A stretch of DNA of 64,000 nt from Corynebacterium aquilae DSM 44791 (GCF_001941445.1 NZ_CP009245.1:457992-521991), one strand, 5' to 3'. Positions 18,102 through 27,013 are shown, numbered from the stretch's first letter. A program made the numbers and translations. The notes: generated by a model not told the origin, from the sequence alone.

Positions 18102-19466
18102 ATGGTGGGCATGACTCGACTCTTTGGTACCGATGGTGTTCGCGGTCGCGCGAACCAAAAAATTACTGCACCTTTGGCTTTGCGCCTGGGTGCCGCCGCC
18201 GCGCACGTGCTCACCAGCGAAAATCGCACCTCTAAGCGTCGCCCCACCGCGATCATTGGGCGTGACCCGCGCGTGTCCGGCGAGATGCTTGCCGCGGCGC
18301 TGGCAGCCGGCATGGCTAGCCAAGGAGTCGACGTTTTGCGTGTCGGTGTGCTGCCCACCCCGGCGGTGGCCTACCTCACCGATGACTATGGCGCGGATAT
18401 GGGAGTGATGATTTCTGCGTCCCACAACCCCATGCCGGACAATGGCATCAAGTTCTTTGCTGCCGGCGGTAAGAAGCTTGCCGACGTGGTGGAAGACGAG
18501 ATCGAAGCGACCATGAGCCATCTGCCCGAAACTGGCCCCACCGGCCATGGGGTGGGTCGTGTTCTGGAGGAAGCCCCCGACGCCCGCGAACGCTACCTGC
18601 TGCACCTCAACCAGGCGGTCCGCCAGGATCTGACCGGTATCAAGGTAGTGGTGGACTGCGCTAATGGCGCGGCCTCTGAGATCGCGCCTTTGGCTTATGA
18701 GGCGGCTGGCGCGGAAGTGATCGCCATCCATAACAAGCCGAATTCCTACAACATCAACGACGAGTGCGGCTCCACCCACATGGACGACATCATGAATGCC
18801 GTCCGGGAGCACGGCGCCGATCTGGGTTTGGCCCACGACGGTGACGCCGACCGCTGCCTTGCCGTCGATGCTGAAGGCAACCTGGTCGATGGCGATGAGA
18901 TCATGGCGATCCTGGCGATCGCGATGGAGGATGCCGGCAAGCTCACCAAGTCCACTTTGGTGGCCACCGTGATGAGCAACCTGGGTTTGCAGCTGTCGCT
19001 CAAGGAGCTGGGCATCAAGACCTTGGCCACGCAGGTCGGCGACCGCTACGTGCTTGAGGAGCTTGCCCGTGGCGGCTACGCGCTGGGTGGTGAGCAGTCC
19101 GGCCACATCGTGATGAGCGACTTCGGTACCACCGGTGATGGTGTGCTCACCGGCCTGTCGCTGATGGCCCGCATGGCGGAGACCAAGATGTCTTTGCGTT
19201 CCCTGGCTGATGCCATGAAGCGTCTCCCGCAGCACCTGATCAACGTGCCGGTCAAGGACAAGTCCATCATCCTCGACGACTTGGCAGTGCAAAAGGCGAT
19301 GCATGATGTGAAAAGCGAGCTCGGCGAAAACGGCCGTGTGCTGCTGCGCCCCTCTGGCACTGAGGAACTGTTCCGCGTGATGGTGGAAGCCCCCACCGAT
19401 CAGCTGGCCCGCGACATCACCCACCGTCTGGCGCAGGTTGTCGCCTCCGTGGAGCCGAAGAACTAG
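18102..19466 (+). CDS. glmM: Phosphoglucosamine mutase GlmM
   Basis: GlmM converts glucosamine-6-phosphate to glucosamine-1-phosphate, the step after GlmS towards UDP-GlcNAc for peptidoglycan. The product has 454 residues. It begins (after a possible three-residue extension) [12 protein letters not shown]. It has the phosphoserine loop I-S-A-S-H-N-P (Ser107), the metal loop D-G-D-A-D-R and the C-terminal phosphate loop R-P-S-G-T-E. The start could be ATG 18102 (AGGG four bases upstream) or ATG 18111, which matches the usual family N-terminus. glmS lies only 3.6 kb downstream, so the two amino-sugar genes are nearly clustered here. Confidence 0.97.
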   Translation: MVGMTRLFGTDGVRGRANQKITAPLALRLGAAAAHVLTSENRTSKRRPTAIIGRDPRVSGEMLAAALAAGMASQGVDVLRVGVLPTPAVAYLTDDYGADMGVMISASHNPMPDNGIKFFAAGGKKLADVVEDEIEATMSHLPETGPTGHGVGRVLEEAPDARERYLLHLNQAVRQDLTGIKVVVDCANGAASEIAPLAYEAAGAEVIAIHNKPNSYNINDECGSTHMDDIMNAVREHGADLGLAHDGDADRCLAVDAEGNLVDGDEIMAILAIAMEDAGKLTKSTLVATVMSNLGLQLSLKELGIKTLATQVGDRYVLEELARGGYALGGEQSGHIVMSDFGTTGDGVLTGLSLMARMAETKMSLRSLADAMKRLPQHLINVPVKDKSIILDDLAVQKAMHDVKSELGENGRVLLRPSGTEELFRVMVEAPTDQLARDITHRLAQVVASVEPKN

Positions 19467-19530
19467 CCGCAAAACTTTTCCGCGCCCGCCCCAACACTGT
19501 GGATGCTGGGGTGCTGGCGTGGGTTTACGA

Positions 19531-19563
19531 AACCACCCGTGCGTTTGTGCATGGGTGGTTTTT
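19531..19563 (+). terminator. Intrinsic terminator of glmM
   Basis: A 12-bp stem (AACCACCCGTGC, one G-U pair) with a 6-base loop and a run of five T at the end. It lies 65 bases after the glmM stop. Confidence 0.9.
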
Positions 19564-19737
19564 GCTATCCCCACACCCCCATGACGGGTTCGGCTGGAAC
19601 CAAAAAAGGCTATCGCTGTCTCTAACCCAGCAGTGAGGCACCCGCAACGCCGCTGAATTTTTTGTCAACGGTGCGCGAAATCTTGCCCCACCACGCCACC
19701 TCATAGCCGATCAACATCACCGGGGAAGGACACAGCT

Positions 19738-20055
19738 TTGGACGCCGACTCTTTCATCGATATCGATTCCAGCGTCGCCCGCGATCATCTCTCAACCATG
19801 CTTGCCGAGTTACGGGCCGGAAAGGGATTGTTGTCACCACCGGGGGCGTTGCCGGCGGATTCAGCGGGCAGAGGCTTTAGCGACTATGCGGGCGCCATCA
19901 ACGAGCTGCTGCAGGCTTTGCATGTGCAGCACACCACGATGGTGTCCCACGTGGAGGCAGCCCTGTTAGCCGCAACGAGCACAGTCGACGACATCGATGT
20001 CACCGACGACAGCAATAGCACCGCATTTGCCGGATACACCATGGAAGGGGAGTAG
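19738..20055 (+). CDS. Small acidic helical protein, first gene of an unknown three-gene cassette
   Basis: A 105-residue acidic protein that I do not recognise. The start is TTG 19738 with GGGGAAGGA (19722-19730) seven bases upstream. It has no signal peptide or membrane segment. Two predicted amphipathic helices (about residues 12-28 and 48-83, including I-N-E-L-L-Q-A-L) and an Asp-rich tail give it the size and general look of WXG100 or LXG-partner proteins, but there is no W-x-G. Its stop abuts the ATG of the next gene with no gap, so the two are co-translated and may bind each other. Function unknown. Confidence 0.75.
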   Translation: MDADSFIDIDSSVARDHLSTMLAELRAGKGLLSPPGALPADSAGRGFSDYAGAINELLQALHVQHTTMVSHVEAALLAATSTVDDIDVTDDSNSTAFAGYTMEGE

Positions 20056-21843
20056 ATGAGCACGATGAATAAGGCCCCGTTGGGGGAGCTTGATCATCTC
20101 GCCGCCGAACTCGCCGCGGCATCGCTGGGGCTGTATATCCCCAACATGACCGCGCACCAGCAGCTCAACGAGCACTATCACCGCACCGACGGCCTGAATA
20201 CGGGGCCGTGGAAAAACGCCGCGACGAATTTAAGCAAACGGCCCAAAATTACTCGCCCCATCGGCGGGCTTAAGGGCCTGGTGGTGCAGTTGTTGATCGG
20301 GGTGGCCGGTGGCCAGATCAGCGATGCCATCTCGTCACTGTTTAGCCGGGCCGACACCAAGGGCCAAAACAGCGCAGCCTTTGCCTCCTTGCTGGAGGAA
20401 GCAATCAGCGTGATCGATGGGATCAACGAAGACGCCGACAAGGCCATTTCGACGGTGCTGTATTCACTACCGTCAACCATGTCGCCGATCTTGACGGTGC
20501 TGCGCCTGATTAACCCGGCCACCCACCCGGCGGAGTTTTCCACGGCAGTCACCTGTGGCACGACGGTGATGAACCAGGCCTTGGAACTCATCAGTGCCCT
20601 GTGTGCGATGCGCGACGAGGCGTTAAAGTCCTGTTACCAACAAATCTTGGATTGCGGTGGGCAACACCTAGACACCGATACCAAGCCTCTGCCGGGCGCT
20701 ATCGCGCAGAAGGTGGACGAGTGCGAGTTGGCGCCAGCAAATAGTTCTTCTTCGGCAGGTAGCGGGTCGGGGTCTGCCGCCGCGACACCCGCGGCCCCGT
20801 CAGCGGTTGGGGCGGGCGCGCAGGAGGATTGTGCCCCGCAACAGCCTGCTGCGGCGCCATCGGCACCTCAGCCTTCCCCGGCGGCACCCCAGCCTGCTGC
20901 GTCGCAGCCGGCAGCTGTGCAGCCCCAGCCCACCGCACCCGCAGCGGTCAGCCCCGGAACTGAACCGGCACCAGCACCGCCAGCAGCACCGCCTGCTGCG
21001 CCGGCGCGCCCGGCGGAAACCCCGCCTGCTAGTGCTACCCCGACCCCGGCTCCCCCAACCCCGGCGACTCTGGCACCTCCGGCAGCCTCGGCCCCGGCGC
21101 CAAGCTCGCCGGGCACCCCGGTGGCGGCCCAGAACTGCGAGGACGACACCAAGACGACCTCCGGATCGTCCTCCTCGCCGGCGCCCGCGCCGAAGACACC
21201 GACTCCCGCCCCGCCACCAACCCCCACCGTTCCGGCATCAGCGGCTACTCCCACTCCGACAACACCGGTGGAGCCGGCATGTGATGAGGACGCACCGAAG
21301 CCCCCAGCACAACCTGATTCCTCCCCGGAATCGGACACCGCAACGCCCCCAAGCGAGGAATGCGACACCACACCGGATACGTCCAGCGAGACGGAAGGAT
21401 CCACCGATACTGCCGAGGATTGTGAGGAAACCACCGAGACGGCCTCGGCAGAAGAATCCGAGTCGAGCAGTAGTGATGAACAGCAGCAAGACGAGGAAGC
21501 CGGTTCCATCCTGGACGACATCATTGACACGGTGTCCGCGGTTGATTGGAAGTTCATCGGCCAAGGTGTGCTCGCGGTGGCAGGTATTGGCGTGGCGATC
21601 GCTGGAGTTGGCGCCTTGGCCCACGCGGTGGTCTCCAGTGGTGTTCTCGACGGGGTGCTAGCACCGCCAGCGGACACCCCGCCCCCGCCACCTGCGCCCG
21701 CGCCTGCACCGGCGCCTGCACCGGTGGTCCCGGCAGCTCAGGACTGCCCGCCCGCACCCCCAGCACCCGCACCCCCTGTTGCGCCTGAACCGGCACCGAC
21801 CGGACCGGTGAAAGGCATTCCCCGAAAGGCAGGCACCTGGTGA
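20056..21843 (+). CDS. Large proline-rich membrane protein, unknown function
   Basis: A 595-residue protein of unusual layout that I do not recognise. Residues 1 to about 225 are a mostly helical domain with several cysteines (C-G-T-T, S-A-L-C, S-C-Y-Q, D-C-G-G). About 230-400 is a long Ala/Pro linker. About 400-485 is very acidic and Ser/Thr-rich with D-C-E-E-type motifs. About 500-530 is a hydrophobic segment long enough to span the membrane (F-I-G-Q-G-V-L-A-V-A-G-I). A final Ala/Pro tail ends R-K-A-G-T-W. There is no N-terminal signal peptide. The Pro/Ala regions could cross a thick wall, but topology is unclear. It is immediately after the small acidic gene and overlaps the next gene by four bases. 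Confidence 0.8.
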   Translation: MSTMNKAPLGELDHLAAELAAASLGLYIPNMTAHQQLNEHYHRTDGLNTGPWKNAATNLSKRPKITRPIGGLKGLVVQLLIGVAGGQISDAISSLFSRADTKGQNSAAFASLLEEAISVIDGINEDADKAISTVLYSLPSTMSPILTVLRLINPATHPAEFSTAVTCGTTVMNQALELISALCAMRDEALKSCYQQILDCGGQHLDTDTKPLPGAIAQKVDECELAPANSSSSAGSGSGSAAATPAAPSAVGAGAQEDCAPQQPAAAPSAPQPSPAAPQPAASQPAAVQPQPTAPAAVSPGTEPAPAPPAAPPAAPARPAETPPASATPTPAPPTPATLAPPAASAPAPSSPGTPVAAQNCEDDTKTTSGSSSSPAPAPKTPTPAPPPTPTVPASAATPTPTTPVEPACDEDAPKPPAQPDSSPESDTATPPSEECDTTPDTSSETEGSTDTAEDCEETTETASAEESESSSSDEQQQDEEAGSILDDIIDTVSAVDWKFIGQGVLAVAGIGVAIAGVGALAHAVVSSGVLDGVLAPPADTPPPPPAPAPAPAPAPVVPAAQDCPPAPPAPAPPVAPEPAPTGPVKGIPRKAGTW

Positions 21844-22064
21844 GCACCACCCCTAGCTTCGATGATTACCTCCAAGGCTTCCGCGCCCGCGCCCTCGAAC
21901 GCATGGAAGCTTTCGAAAAAGCCGTAGAAAAAGCACAGTCCACAGCAGTTCAGGCCGGCAAAAACGCCAGCCACAGCCCACCGGCTGGCCGCACCCCAAA
22001 CACCCCACCATCGGCCACCCACCGGGCGCACAGAACAAAGAAGTTCGTCAACGACAGGTGGTAA
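21840..22064 (+). CDS. Small basic protein, third gene of the cassette
   Basis: A 74-residue protein. The first 40 residues form a charged amphipathic helix or coiled coil (F-R-A-R-A-L-E-R-M-E-A-F-E-K-A-V-E-K-A), followed by a Pro/His/Arg-rich basic tail. There is no membrane segment or signal. The GTG start overlaps the previous stop (GTGA), showing translational coupling. Its positive charge contrasts with the acidic first protein and the acidic stretch of the second, so a charge-based complex is possible. Unrecognised; function unknown. Confidence 0.65.
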   Translation: MSTTPSFDDYLQGFRARALERMEAFEKAVEKAQSTAVQAGKNASHSPPAGRTPNTPPSATHRAHRTKKFVNDRW

Positions 22065-22080
22065 ACCGCCTTTCGGCATG

Positions 22081-22121
22081 AAAAAACCAGCAGGGAAGAA
22101 GAAACAAGCTTCCCTGCTGGT
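22081..22121 (-). terminator. Terminator of the hydrolase-fold gene (reverse strand)
   Basis: A 13-bp perfect stem (22086-22098 with 22109-22121). On the reverse strand it is followed by TTTTTT, so it ends transcription from the gene at 22135-22965. The stem also lies just behind the three-gene cassette but has no T-run in that direction. Confidence 0.88.
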
Positions 22122-22134
22122 GGGGGAGAAAACC

Positions 22135-22965
22135 TTAAGCGCGGTAGCGGGTTGCACGCTCGTGCAACTGCTCGCCAGTCAAGGACGTCACCTTCTTGGC
22201 CTCAGCCTCCGGATCGGTGAACGCCTTGTACTTGCGCTCCCCCTCCAGGGTGGCCAGCAGGAAGCCGGTCATCAGACCGCGCGCAATTTCAATGGCACCA
22301 TACTGCGGCAAACCCAAGCCCAGTACCAGCTTGGCGCCCAAAGCCTCAGAGAAACCGAACTGGGTGGCCTTATCGATCTCCCGGTAGCAGACCTCGCCCT
22401 TCCACGCCTCGGCGACAGCGGCAGGGTTACCGGAATCAACCAACGTGTCCTCACCGGCACCCAGAATCAACCCGGGGCAGCTCACCGCCGAAGCAGCGGC
22501 CTCCTCCGACGGGGTCGTCGCGGCAGGGTACAGGGCGACACAGGCCTTGATTTTGTTTCGTCCGGCTGCGGACAGCACCGCAGCGCCACCACCCATGCCA
22601 TGCCCGACCACACCAATCTTGCCGGGCGACACAGTCGCCTTGCCCTCACCCAGTTTCACCCCGGTGACGATCTGCAACGCGCTCGTCAGATCCTGGGCAA
22701 AGCCCGCGTGATTAGGGTTGATGCCGGTTTCGGTGTTCGGGGCGGCAACCACGATGCCCCAGCTCGCGAGGTGGCGCAACGTGGCGTGATACTTATCGAC
22801 CGACGTCATCCAATCATGACCAAAAGCGACCGCGGGCAACGCATTACCCTCAGCCGGGGTGTACACCTTGCCGGGCAGCCCGGCATAGTCAAGGTCGCCA
22901 ACGAGGACGCGGTGCGGTCCACGCTTGCTCAGACGAGTCAGGTTCTTTTTCAAATCACTAGCCAC
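22135..22965 (-). CDS. Dienelactone-hydrolase-like alpha/beta protein lacking catalytic Ser and His
   Basis: A 276-residue alpha/beta-hydrolase-fold protein, started at GTG 22965 because the open frame further upstream runs into the glmS start. The overall layout resembles dienelactone hydrolase / PET-hydrolase-like enzymes: a H-D-W oxyanion-type segment, G-I-V-V-A-A-P-N, and an Asp-containing G-A-G-E-D-T loop. However, the nucleophile elbow reads G-H-G-M-G-G, with Gly123 where Ser (or Cys) should be, and the expected catalytic His in the E-I-x-x-A-T-H-F segment is Gln202. Two of three catalytic residues are therefore missing, and ordinary hydrolase activity is unlikely. It has no signal peptide and is divergent from glmS, with about 150 bases between. 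A binding or scaffold role is possible. Confidence 0.8.
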   Translation of the reverse strand: MASDLKKNLTRLSKRGPHRVLVGDLDYAGLPGKVYTPAEGNALPAVAFGHDWMTSVDKYHATLRHLASWGIVVAAPNTETGINPNHAGFAQDLTSALQIVTGVKLGEGKATVSPGKIGVVGHGMGGGAAVLSAAGRNKIKACVALYPAATTPSEEAAASAVSCPGLILGAGEDTLVDSGNPAAVAEAWKGEVCYREIDKATQFGFSEALGAKLVLGLGLPQYGAIEIARGLMTGFLLATLEGERKYKAFTDPEAEAKKVTSLTGEQLHERATRYRA

Positions 22966-23095
22966 AAAAACACACAATAGTAGATAGGGGTCATAGCCGG
23001 GGTCTTTTACCCCGCCCCCAAACCCCCACCACGTATCTGGACCACCCCAGTCGCGCGCAGCCGAAAGGGGAGCCGGTGGGAAAAACCACGGAACA

Positions 23096-23101
23096 TAAAC
23101 T
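23096..23101 (+). promoter_or_regulatory. Probable -10 element of a leaderless glmS transcript
   Basis: TAAACT lies 12 bases before the glmS ATG, with no purine-rich ribosome site between. Transcription would start within a few bases of the ATG, so the mRNA should be leaderless or nearly so. No clear -35 is seen. Confidence 0.45.
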
Positions 23102-23113
23102 AGGCTTGCCGAT

Positions 23114-24979
23114 ATGTGTGGAATCGTAGGATACGTTGGCCAGCGCCCTGGCCTCACCGTCGCTGTTGAAGCTTTGCGACGGATGGAATACCGAGGCTAT
23201 GACTCGTCCGGCGTGGCAATCGCCGACGGACAAGGCCATATCAATGTCGTCAAAAAGGAAGGCAAACTCGCCAACCTGGACGCCCTGATCGAACAAGTCG
23301 GCCCCGACAACCTCGCGGGCACCACCGCCATTGGGCACACCCGCTGGGCCACCCACGGCCGCCCCACCGACGCCAACGCCCACCCCCACTTCTCCTTCGA
23401 TAAGAAGGTCGCCATCGTCCACAACGGCATCATTGAGAACTTCGCGCCGCTGCGCGAACAACTCATCAACGATGGTGTGGAAATGGCCTCCGAAACCGAC
23501 TCCGAGGTCGCAGCCCACCTGTTGGCCCAGGCATACAACGACGGTGAGACCGCCGGCGACTTCGAAGCCAGCGCACTGAAGGTCCTCAACCAACTCGAGG
23601 GCGCCTTCACCCTCCTGTTCGTTCACGCCGACCACCCCGACACCGTCATCGCCGCCCGCCGCTCCACCCCGCTGATCGTCGGTGTCGGTGAAGGGGAGAT
23701 GTTCCTCGGCTCCGACGTCGCAGCATTCATCGAGTTCACCAAGAACGCCGTCGAACTCGGCCAAGACAACGTCGTCGTCATCACCAAGGACGACTACAAG
23801 ATCATGAACTTCGACGGCACCACCGCCGAAGGCAAACCCTTCACCATCGACTGGGACCTCGCCGCCGCCGAAAAGGGCGGCTACGACTCCTTCATGCTCA
23901 AAGAAATCCACGAGCAGCCCGAAGCAGTCCGCGACACCCTGGCCGGTCACTTCGTCGACGGCCGCGTCGTCCTCGACGAACAAAACCTCACCGAGCAAGA
24001 CCTGAAGAGCATCGACAAAGTCTTCGTCGTCGCCTGCGGCTCCGCCTACCACTCCGGCCTGCTCGCCAAATACGCCATCGAACACTGGGTGCGCATCCCC
24101 GTCGAAATCGAAGTCGCCAGCGAATTCCGCTACCGCGACCCCGTCCTCGACTCCCGCACCCTCGTCATGGCGATCTCCCAATCCGGTGAAACCGCCGACA
24201 CCCTCGAAGCAGTGCGCCACGCCAAAGCCCAAGGCGCCAAAGTGCTGGCCGTGTGCAACACCAACGGCGCCCAGATTCCCCGCGAATCCGACGCCGTCCT
24301 CTACACCCATGCTGGCCCCGAAATCGGCGTGGCCTCCACCAAAGCCTTCCTCGCGCAGGTGGCAGCCAACTACATCGTAGGCCTCGCCCTGGCACAAGCC
24401 CACGGCACCAAATACCCCGACGAAATCGCCCAAATCTGGGACGACCTCTCCGCCATCCCCGCAAAGGTCTCCGACCTGCTCAACTGCGAGGACGCCGTCC
24501 TGGACATCGCCCGCGAACTCGGTGCCATCCGCACCATGCTGTTCCTCGGCCGCGGCGTCGGCTTCCCCGTCGCCCTGGAAGGCGCCCTCAAACTCAAAGA
24601 GCTCGCCTACATCCACGCCGAAGGCTTCCCCGCCGGCGAACTCAAGCACGGCCCCATCGCCCTCATCGAAGACGATCTACCCGTCGTCGTGGTGGTGCCC
24701 TCCCCGCGCGGCGTGAAAGTCCTGCACTCCAAGATCGTCTCCAACATCCAAGAGATCCGGGCCCGCGGCGCTAAAACCATCGTCATCGCCGAAGAAGGCG
24801 ACACCGACGTCGAGCCCTTCGCGAACTGGCTCATCCGCATCCCCGAATCCTCCACCATCATGCAGCCCCTGCTGGCCACCGTGCCCCTGCAGTTCCTGGC
24901 CGCAGAAATCGCCCGCCAATGCGGCAACGAGGACATCGACAAGCCCCGCAACCTCGCGAAGTCCGTCACCGTCGAATAA
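23114..24979 (+). CDS. glmS: Glutamine--fructose-6-phosphate aminotransferase (isomerizing)
   Basis: GlmS makes glucosamine-6-phosphate from fructose-6-phosphate and glutamine, the first step to UDP-GlcNAc. The 621-residue protein begins M-C-G-I-V-G-Y-V-G, with Cys2 the nucleophile of the glutaminase domain (about 1-230; G-H-T-R-W-A-T-H-G and H-N-G-I-I-E-N present). Two SIS sugar-isomerase domains follow (about 290-600), with S-Q-S-G-E-T-A-D-T, A-S-T-K-A-F and the terminal A-K-S-V-T-V-E. Length and motifs are standard. No glmS ribozyme is visible upstream; the start looks leaderless. A terminator follows at 25021. Confidence 0.98.
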   Translation: MCGIVGYVGQRPGLTVAVEALRRMEYRGYDSSGVAIADGQGHINVVKKEGKLANLDALIEQVGPDNLAGTTAIGHTRWATHGRPTDANAHPHFSFDKKVAIVHNGIIENFAPLREQLINDGVEMASETDSEVAAHLLAQAYNDGETAGDFEASALKVLNQLEGAFTLLFVHADHPDTVIAARRSTPLIVGVGEGEMFLGSDVAAFIEFTKNAVELGQDNVVVITKDDYKIMNFDGTTAEGKPFTIDWDLAAAEKGGYDSFMLKEIHEQPEAVRDTLAGHFVDGRVVLDEQNLTEQDLKSIDKVFVVACGSAYHSGLLAKYAIEHWVRIPVEIEVASEFRYRDPVLDSRTLVMAISQSGETADTLEAVRHAKAQGAKVLAVCNTNGAQIPRESDAVLYTHAGPEIGVASTKAFLAQVAANYIVGLALAQAHGTKYPDEIAQIWDDLSAIPAKVSDLLNCEDAVLDIARELGAIRTMLFLGRGVGFPVALEGALKLKELAYIHAEGFPAGELKHGPIALIEDDLPVVVVVPSPRGVKVLHSKIVSNIQEIRARGAKTIVIAEEGDTDVEPFANWLIRIPESSTIMQPLLATVPLQFLAAEIARQCGNEDIDKPRNLAKSVTVE

Positions 24980-25020
24980 CACACGGTGACATTGGCCACC
25001 GGCCACCACCGACGAAAACA

Positions 25021-25058
25021 CCCGGCCCCAACAAAACCACAGTTGAGGCCGGGTTTTT
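25021..25058 (+). terminator. Intrinsic terminator of glmS
   Basis: A CCCGGCC/GGCCGGG stem with an inner CAAC/GTTG extension across one mismatch, followed by TTTTT. It lies 41 bases after the glmS stop. Confidence 0.88.
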
Positions 25059-25164
25059 CATGCCCACTTCCACCGGGCGGCCAGCCCAAAACACCCACGC
25101 CAGTCGTATATTCTCAAAACCAAAAACCCCACAACCAGCACCCGGAAGAACCCAAAACACCGAA

Positions 25165-26949
25165 ATGAACACCAGCCGGCGCGCCCGCCTCCTCGCCCTG
25201 ATCACCGCCACCGCCCTGATCACCACCGCCACCCCCACCCACGCCCAATCCGGACTGCACTACGACAACCCACCCAGCCCAGAAGTCACCGCCGGCAGCC
25301 CCATCGCACAAGCCACCGCATACCTCGAACTCGGCGACCCGGCAGTCATGCAACAATGCACCGGCACCCTCATCGCACCCCGCTGGGTCATCACCGCCAA
25401 ACACTGCTACGTCCCCGGATTCTGGGACAACAACACCAGCGCCTCCACCATCCGCTTCGGCATCGACAACAGCGGCGAAAAATACACCGCCACCGAACTC
25501 ATCCCCTCCGCCACCTCCGACATGCTGCTCGTCCACCTCAACAAGCCAGCACCCGGCACCCCACTCAAACTCGACAACCACAACCTGTTCAAACAAGACA
25601 CCGGCACCAACGCCAACTGGGCCAGCACCAACCTCGGGGCGCAAGGCTCCACCAACTACCGCCTGCACAGCTCCACCGGCACCGTCGAACGCCGGGTCGT
25701 CCTCCGCGACGGCTACTACAAATACCCCAACACCCCCCTGATCAAAACCAAAATCAACCAAGGCCGACTCCACCCCGGCGACTCCGGCGGCCCCTTCATC
25801 GTCGACGGCAAACTCGCCGGCGTCCTATCAACCAGCGACCAAAACGCACCCGTAGGCCCCGGCGAACACGGCTTTTTCACCCCAACCGCCGAACACCTCA
25901 CCTGGATCGCCGGCACCATCGGACTAGCCGTCGACACTCCCACCGGGCCCACCATGCCCCTCCAAGAAGACGGCAGCTACCTCGCAGTCAACGACGTCCC
26001 CGACGTCTCCGACGAACCCGCAGCAACCCCAACCCAGCCCGACACCACCCCCACCGAACCCGCACCCGCCGACCCGGCCCCCGCGACGGTCACCACCACC
26101 GTCACTGTCACCCAACCCGCACCTGCCCCCGCAACCGTCACCGTCACCGAACCCGCACCGGCGCCACCAACCGTCACCAAAGTCATCGACTACGGCCCAC
26201 CCGCCGTCATCACCCGCACCGAAACCACCACCATCACCAAGCAGAAGGCACCCGAAACCACCACCCGCACCATCACCAAAGAACCCACCCCTATCACAAT
26301 CACCAAAACCCACACCCCCACACCCATCACCACAACCACCACCGTCACCAAGGAACCCACCCCACTAACCACCACCGTCACCAAACCCGCCCCGGCGCCC
26401 AAAACCACCACGGTGACGCTGCCAGCACCTGCACCCAAAACCACTACGGTGACGCTGCCAGCACCTGCGCCTAAAACCACCACGGTGACCGTCACTGAAA
26501 AACCCCAACCCACCACTGTCACCCGCACCGTGACAGCCACCGTGGAAAAGCCTGTGACCACCACCGTCACCGCAACAAAAACCGTGGAAAAACCCGTCAC
26601 CACCACAGCGACTACCACCGCTACCGTCTACCGACAGCAACCCGCACAGCCCCAAAAAACCATCACGACCACCGTCACCGCGCCCGCCAAAACCACCACG
26701 GTGCGCATCAAAGAACCCCACACCACCACCGTCACCACCACCGTGGAACGCGCCCACAACCACACCACCACGGTGCGTGTTCCAGCCACCGCACAGAACA
26801 GCAGCTCCACCGGCAGCAGCGACCTGACCCCCATCATCACCGGGGCAGGAATCTTCGCAGCACTCGCCGCCATCCTCACCCACATCTTCGGAACCGAGCT
26901 GCACAACTGGCCCATCATCGGCTGGATCCTCACCAGCCTCCACCGCTAA
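25165..26949 (+). CDS. Secreted trypsin-like serine protease with Thr/Pro stalk and C-terminal membrane anchor
   Basis: A 594-residue surface protease. Residues 1-27 are a signal peptide (T-H-A cleavage). The chymotrypsin-fold domain (about 30-255) has the full triad His80 (T-A-K-H-C), Asp119 (T-S-D-M-L-L) and Ser207 (G-D-S-G-G-P). From about 290 to 545 comes a stalk rich in T-T-T-V-T and P-A-P-A-P units, including three near-identical 12-residue repeats. A hydrophobic segment near residues 560-580 (I-I-T-G-A-G-I-F-A-A-L-A-A-I-L) probably anchors the C-terminus in the membrane, so the stalk would hold the protease through or above the wall. I chose ATG 25165 because the signal peptide starts there; its ribosome site is weak. 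Substrate unknown. Confidence 0.88.
   Translation: MNTSRRARLLALITATALITTATPTHAQSGLHYDNPPSPEVTAGSPIAQATAYLELGDPAVMQQCTGTLIAPRWVITAKHCYVPGFWDNNTSASTIRFGIDNSGEKYTATELIPSATSDMLLVHLNKPAPGTPLKLDNHNLFKQDTGTNANWASTNLGAQGSTNYRLHSSTGTVERRVVLRDGYYKYPNTPLIKTKINQGRLHPGDSGGPFIVDGKLAGVLSTSDQNAPVGPGEHGFFTPTAEHLTWIAGTIGLAVDTPTGPTMPLQEDGSYLAVNDVPDVSDEPAATPTQPDTTPTEPAPADPAPATVTTTVTVTQPAPAPATVTVTEPAPAPPTVTKVIDYGPPAVITRTETTTITKQKAPETTTRTITKEPTPITITKTHTPTPITTTTTVTKEPTPLTTTVTKPAPAPKTTTVTLPAPAPKTTTVTLPAPAPKTTTVTVTEKPQPTTVTRTVTATVEKPVTTTVTATKTVEKPVTTTATTTATVYRQQPAQPQKTITTTVTAPAKTTTVRIKEPHTTTVTTTVERAHNHTTTVRVPATAQNSSSTGSSDLTPIITGAGIFAALAAILTHIFGTELHNWPIIGWILTSLHR
26386..26493 (+). repeat. Three tandem 36-bp repeats in the protease stalk
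   Basis: In-frame near-identical units (about 26401-26436, 26437-26472 and a diverging third from 26473) encode K-T-T-T-V-T-L-P-A-P-A-P. The nucleotide identity between units is high, pointing to recent duplication and possible length variation between strains. Confidence 0.85.
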
Positions 26950-26956
26950 AACACCC

Positions 26957-27013
26957 CCACTGTCCCGCCGGCAAGTACCCACACAACGTACTTCCCGGCG
27001 GGACAGTGGCATT
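26957..27013 (+). terminator. Terminator of the protease gene
   Basis: A 15-bp perfect outer stem (26957-26971 with 26995-27009) plus an inner 6-bp AAGTAC/GTACTT stem across a mismatch, followed by CATTTTAT. It starts 7 bases after the stop codon. Confidence 0.85.

Noticed and set aside
18048-19574. 508-residue open frame on the reverse strand opposite glmM
   Set aside because: It mirrors glmM almost exactly, is His/Gln/Arg-rich without any family features, and arises from third-position GC bias in the real gene.
22966-23113. glmS ribozyme or amino-sugar riboswitch before glmS
   Set aside because: Only about 148 bases separate the divergent genes, the promoter appears to end next to the ATG, and no glmS ribozyme core is visible.
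22966-23157. Upstream extension of the reverse hydrolase-fold gene into glmS
   Set aside because: It would overlap the start of glmS and add residues with no resemblance to the family.
26386-26493. Short CRISPR-like array
   Set aside because: The repeats are in-frame 36-bp units of the protease stalk with no spacers and no cas genes nearby.
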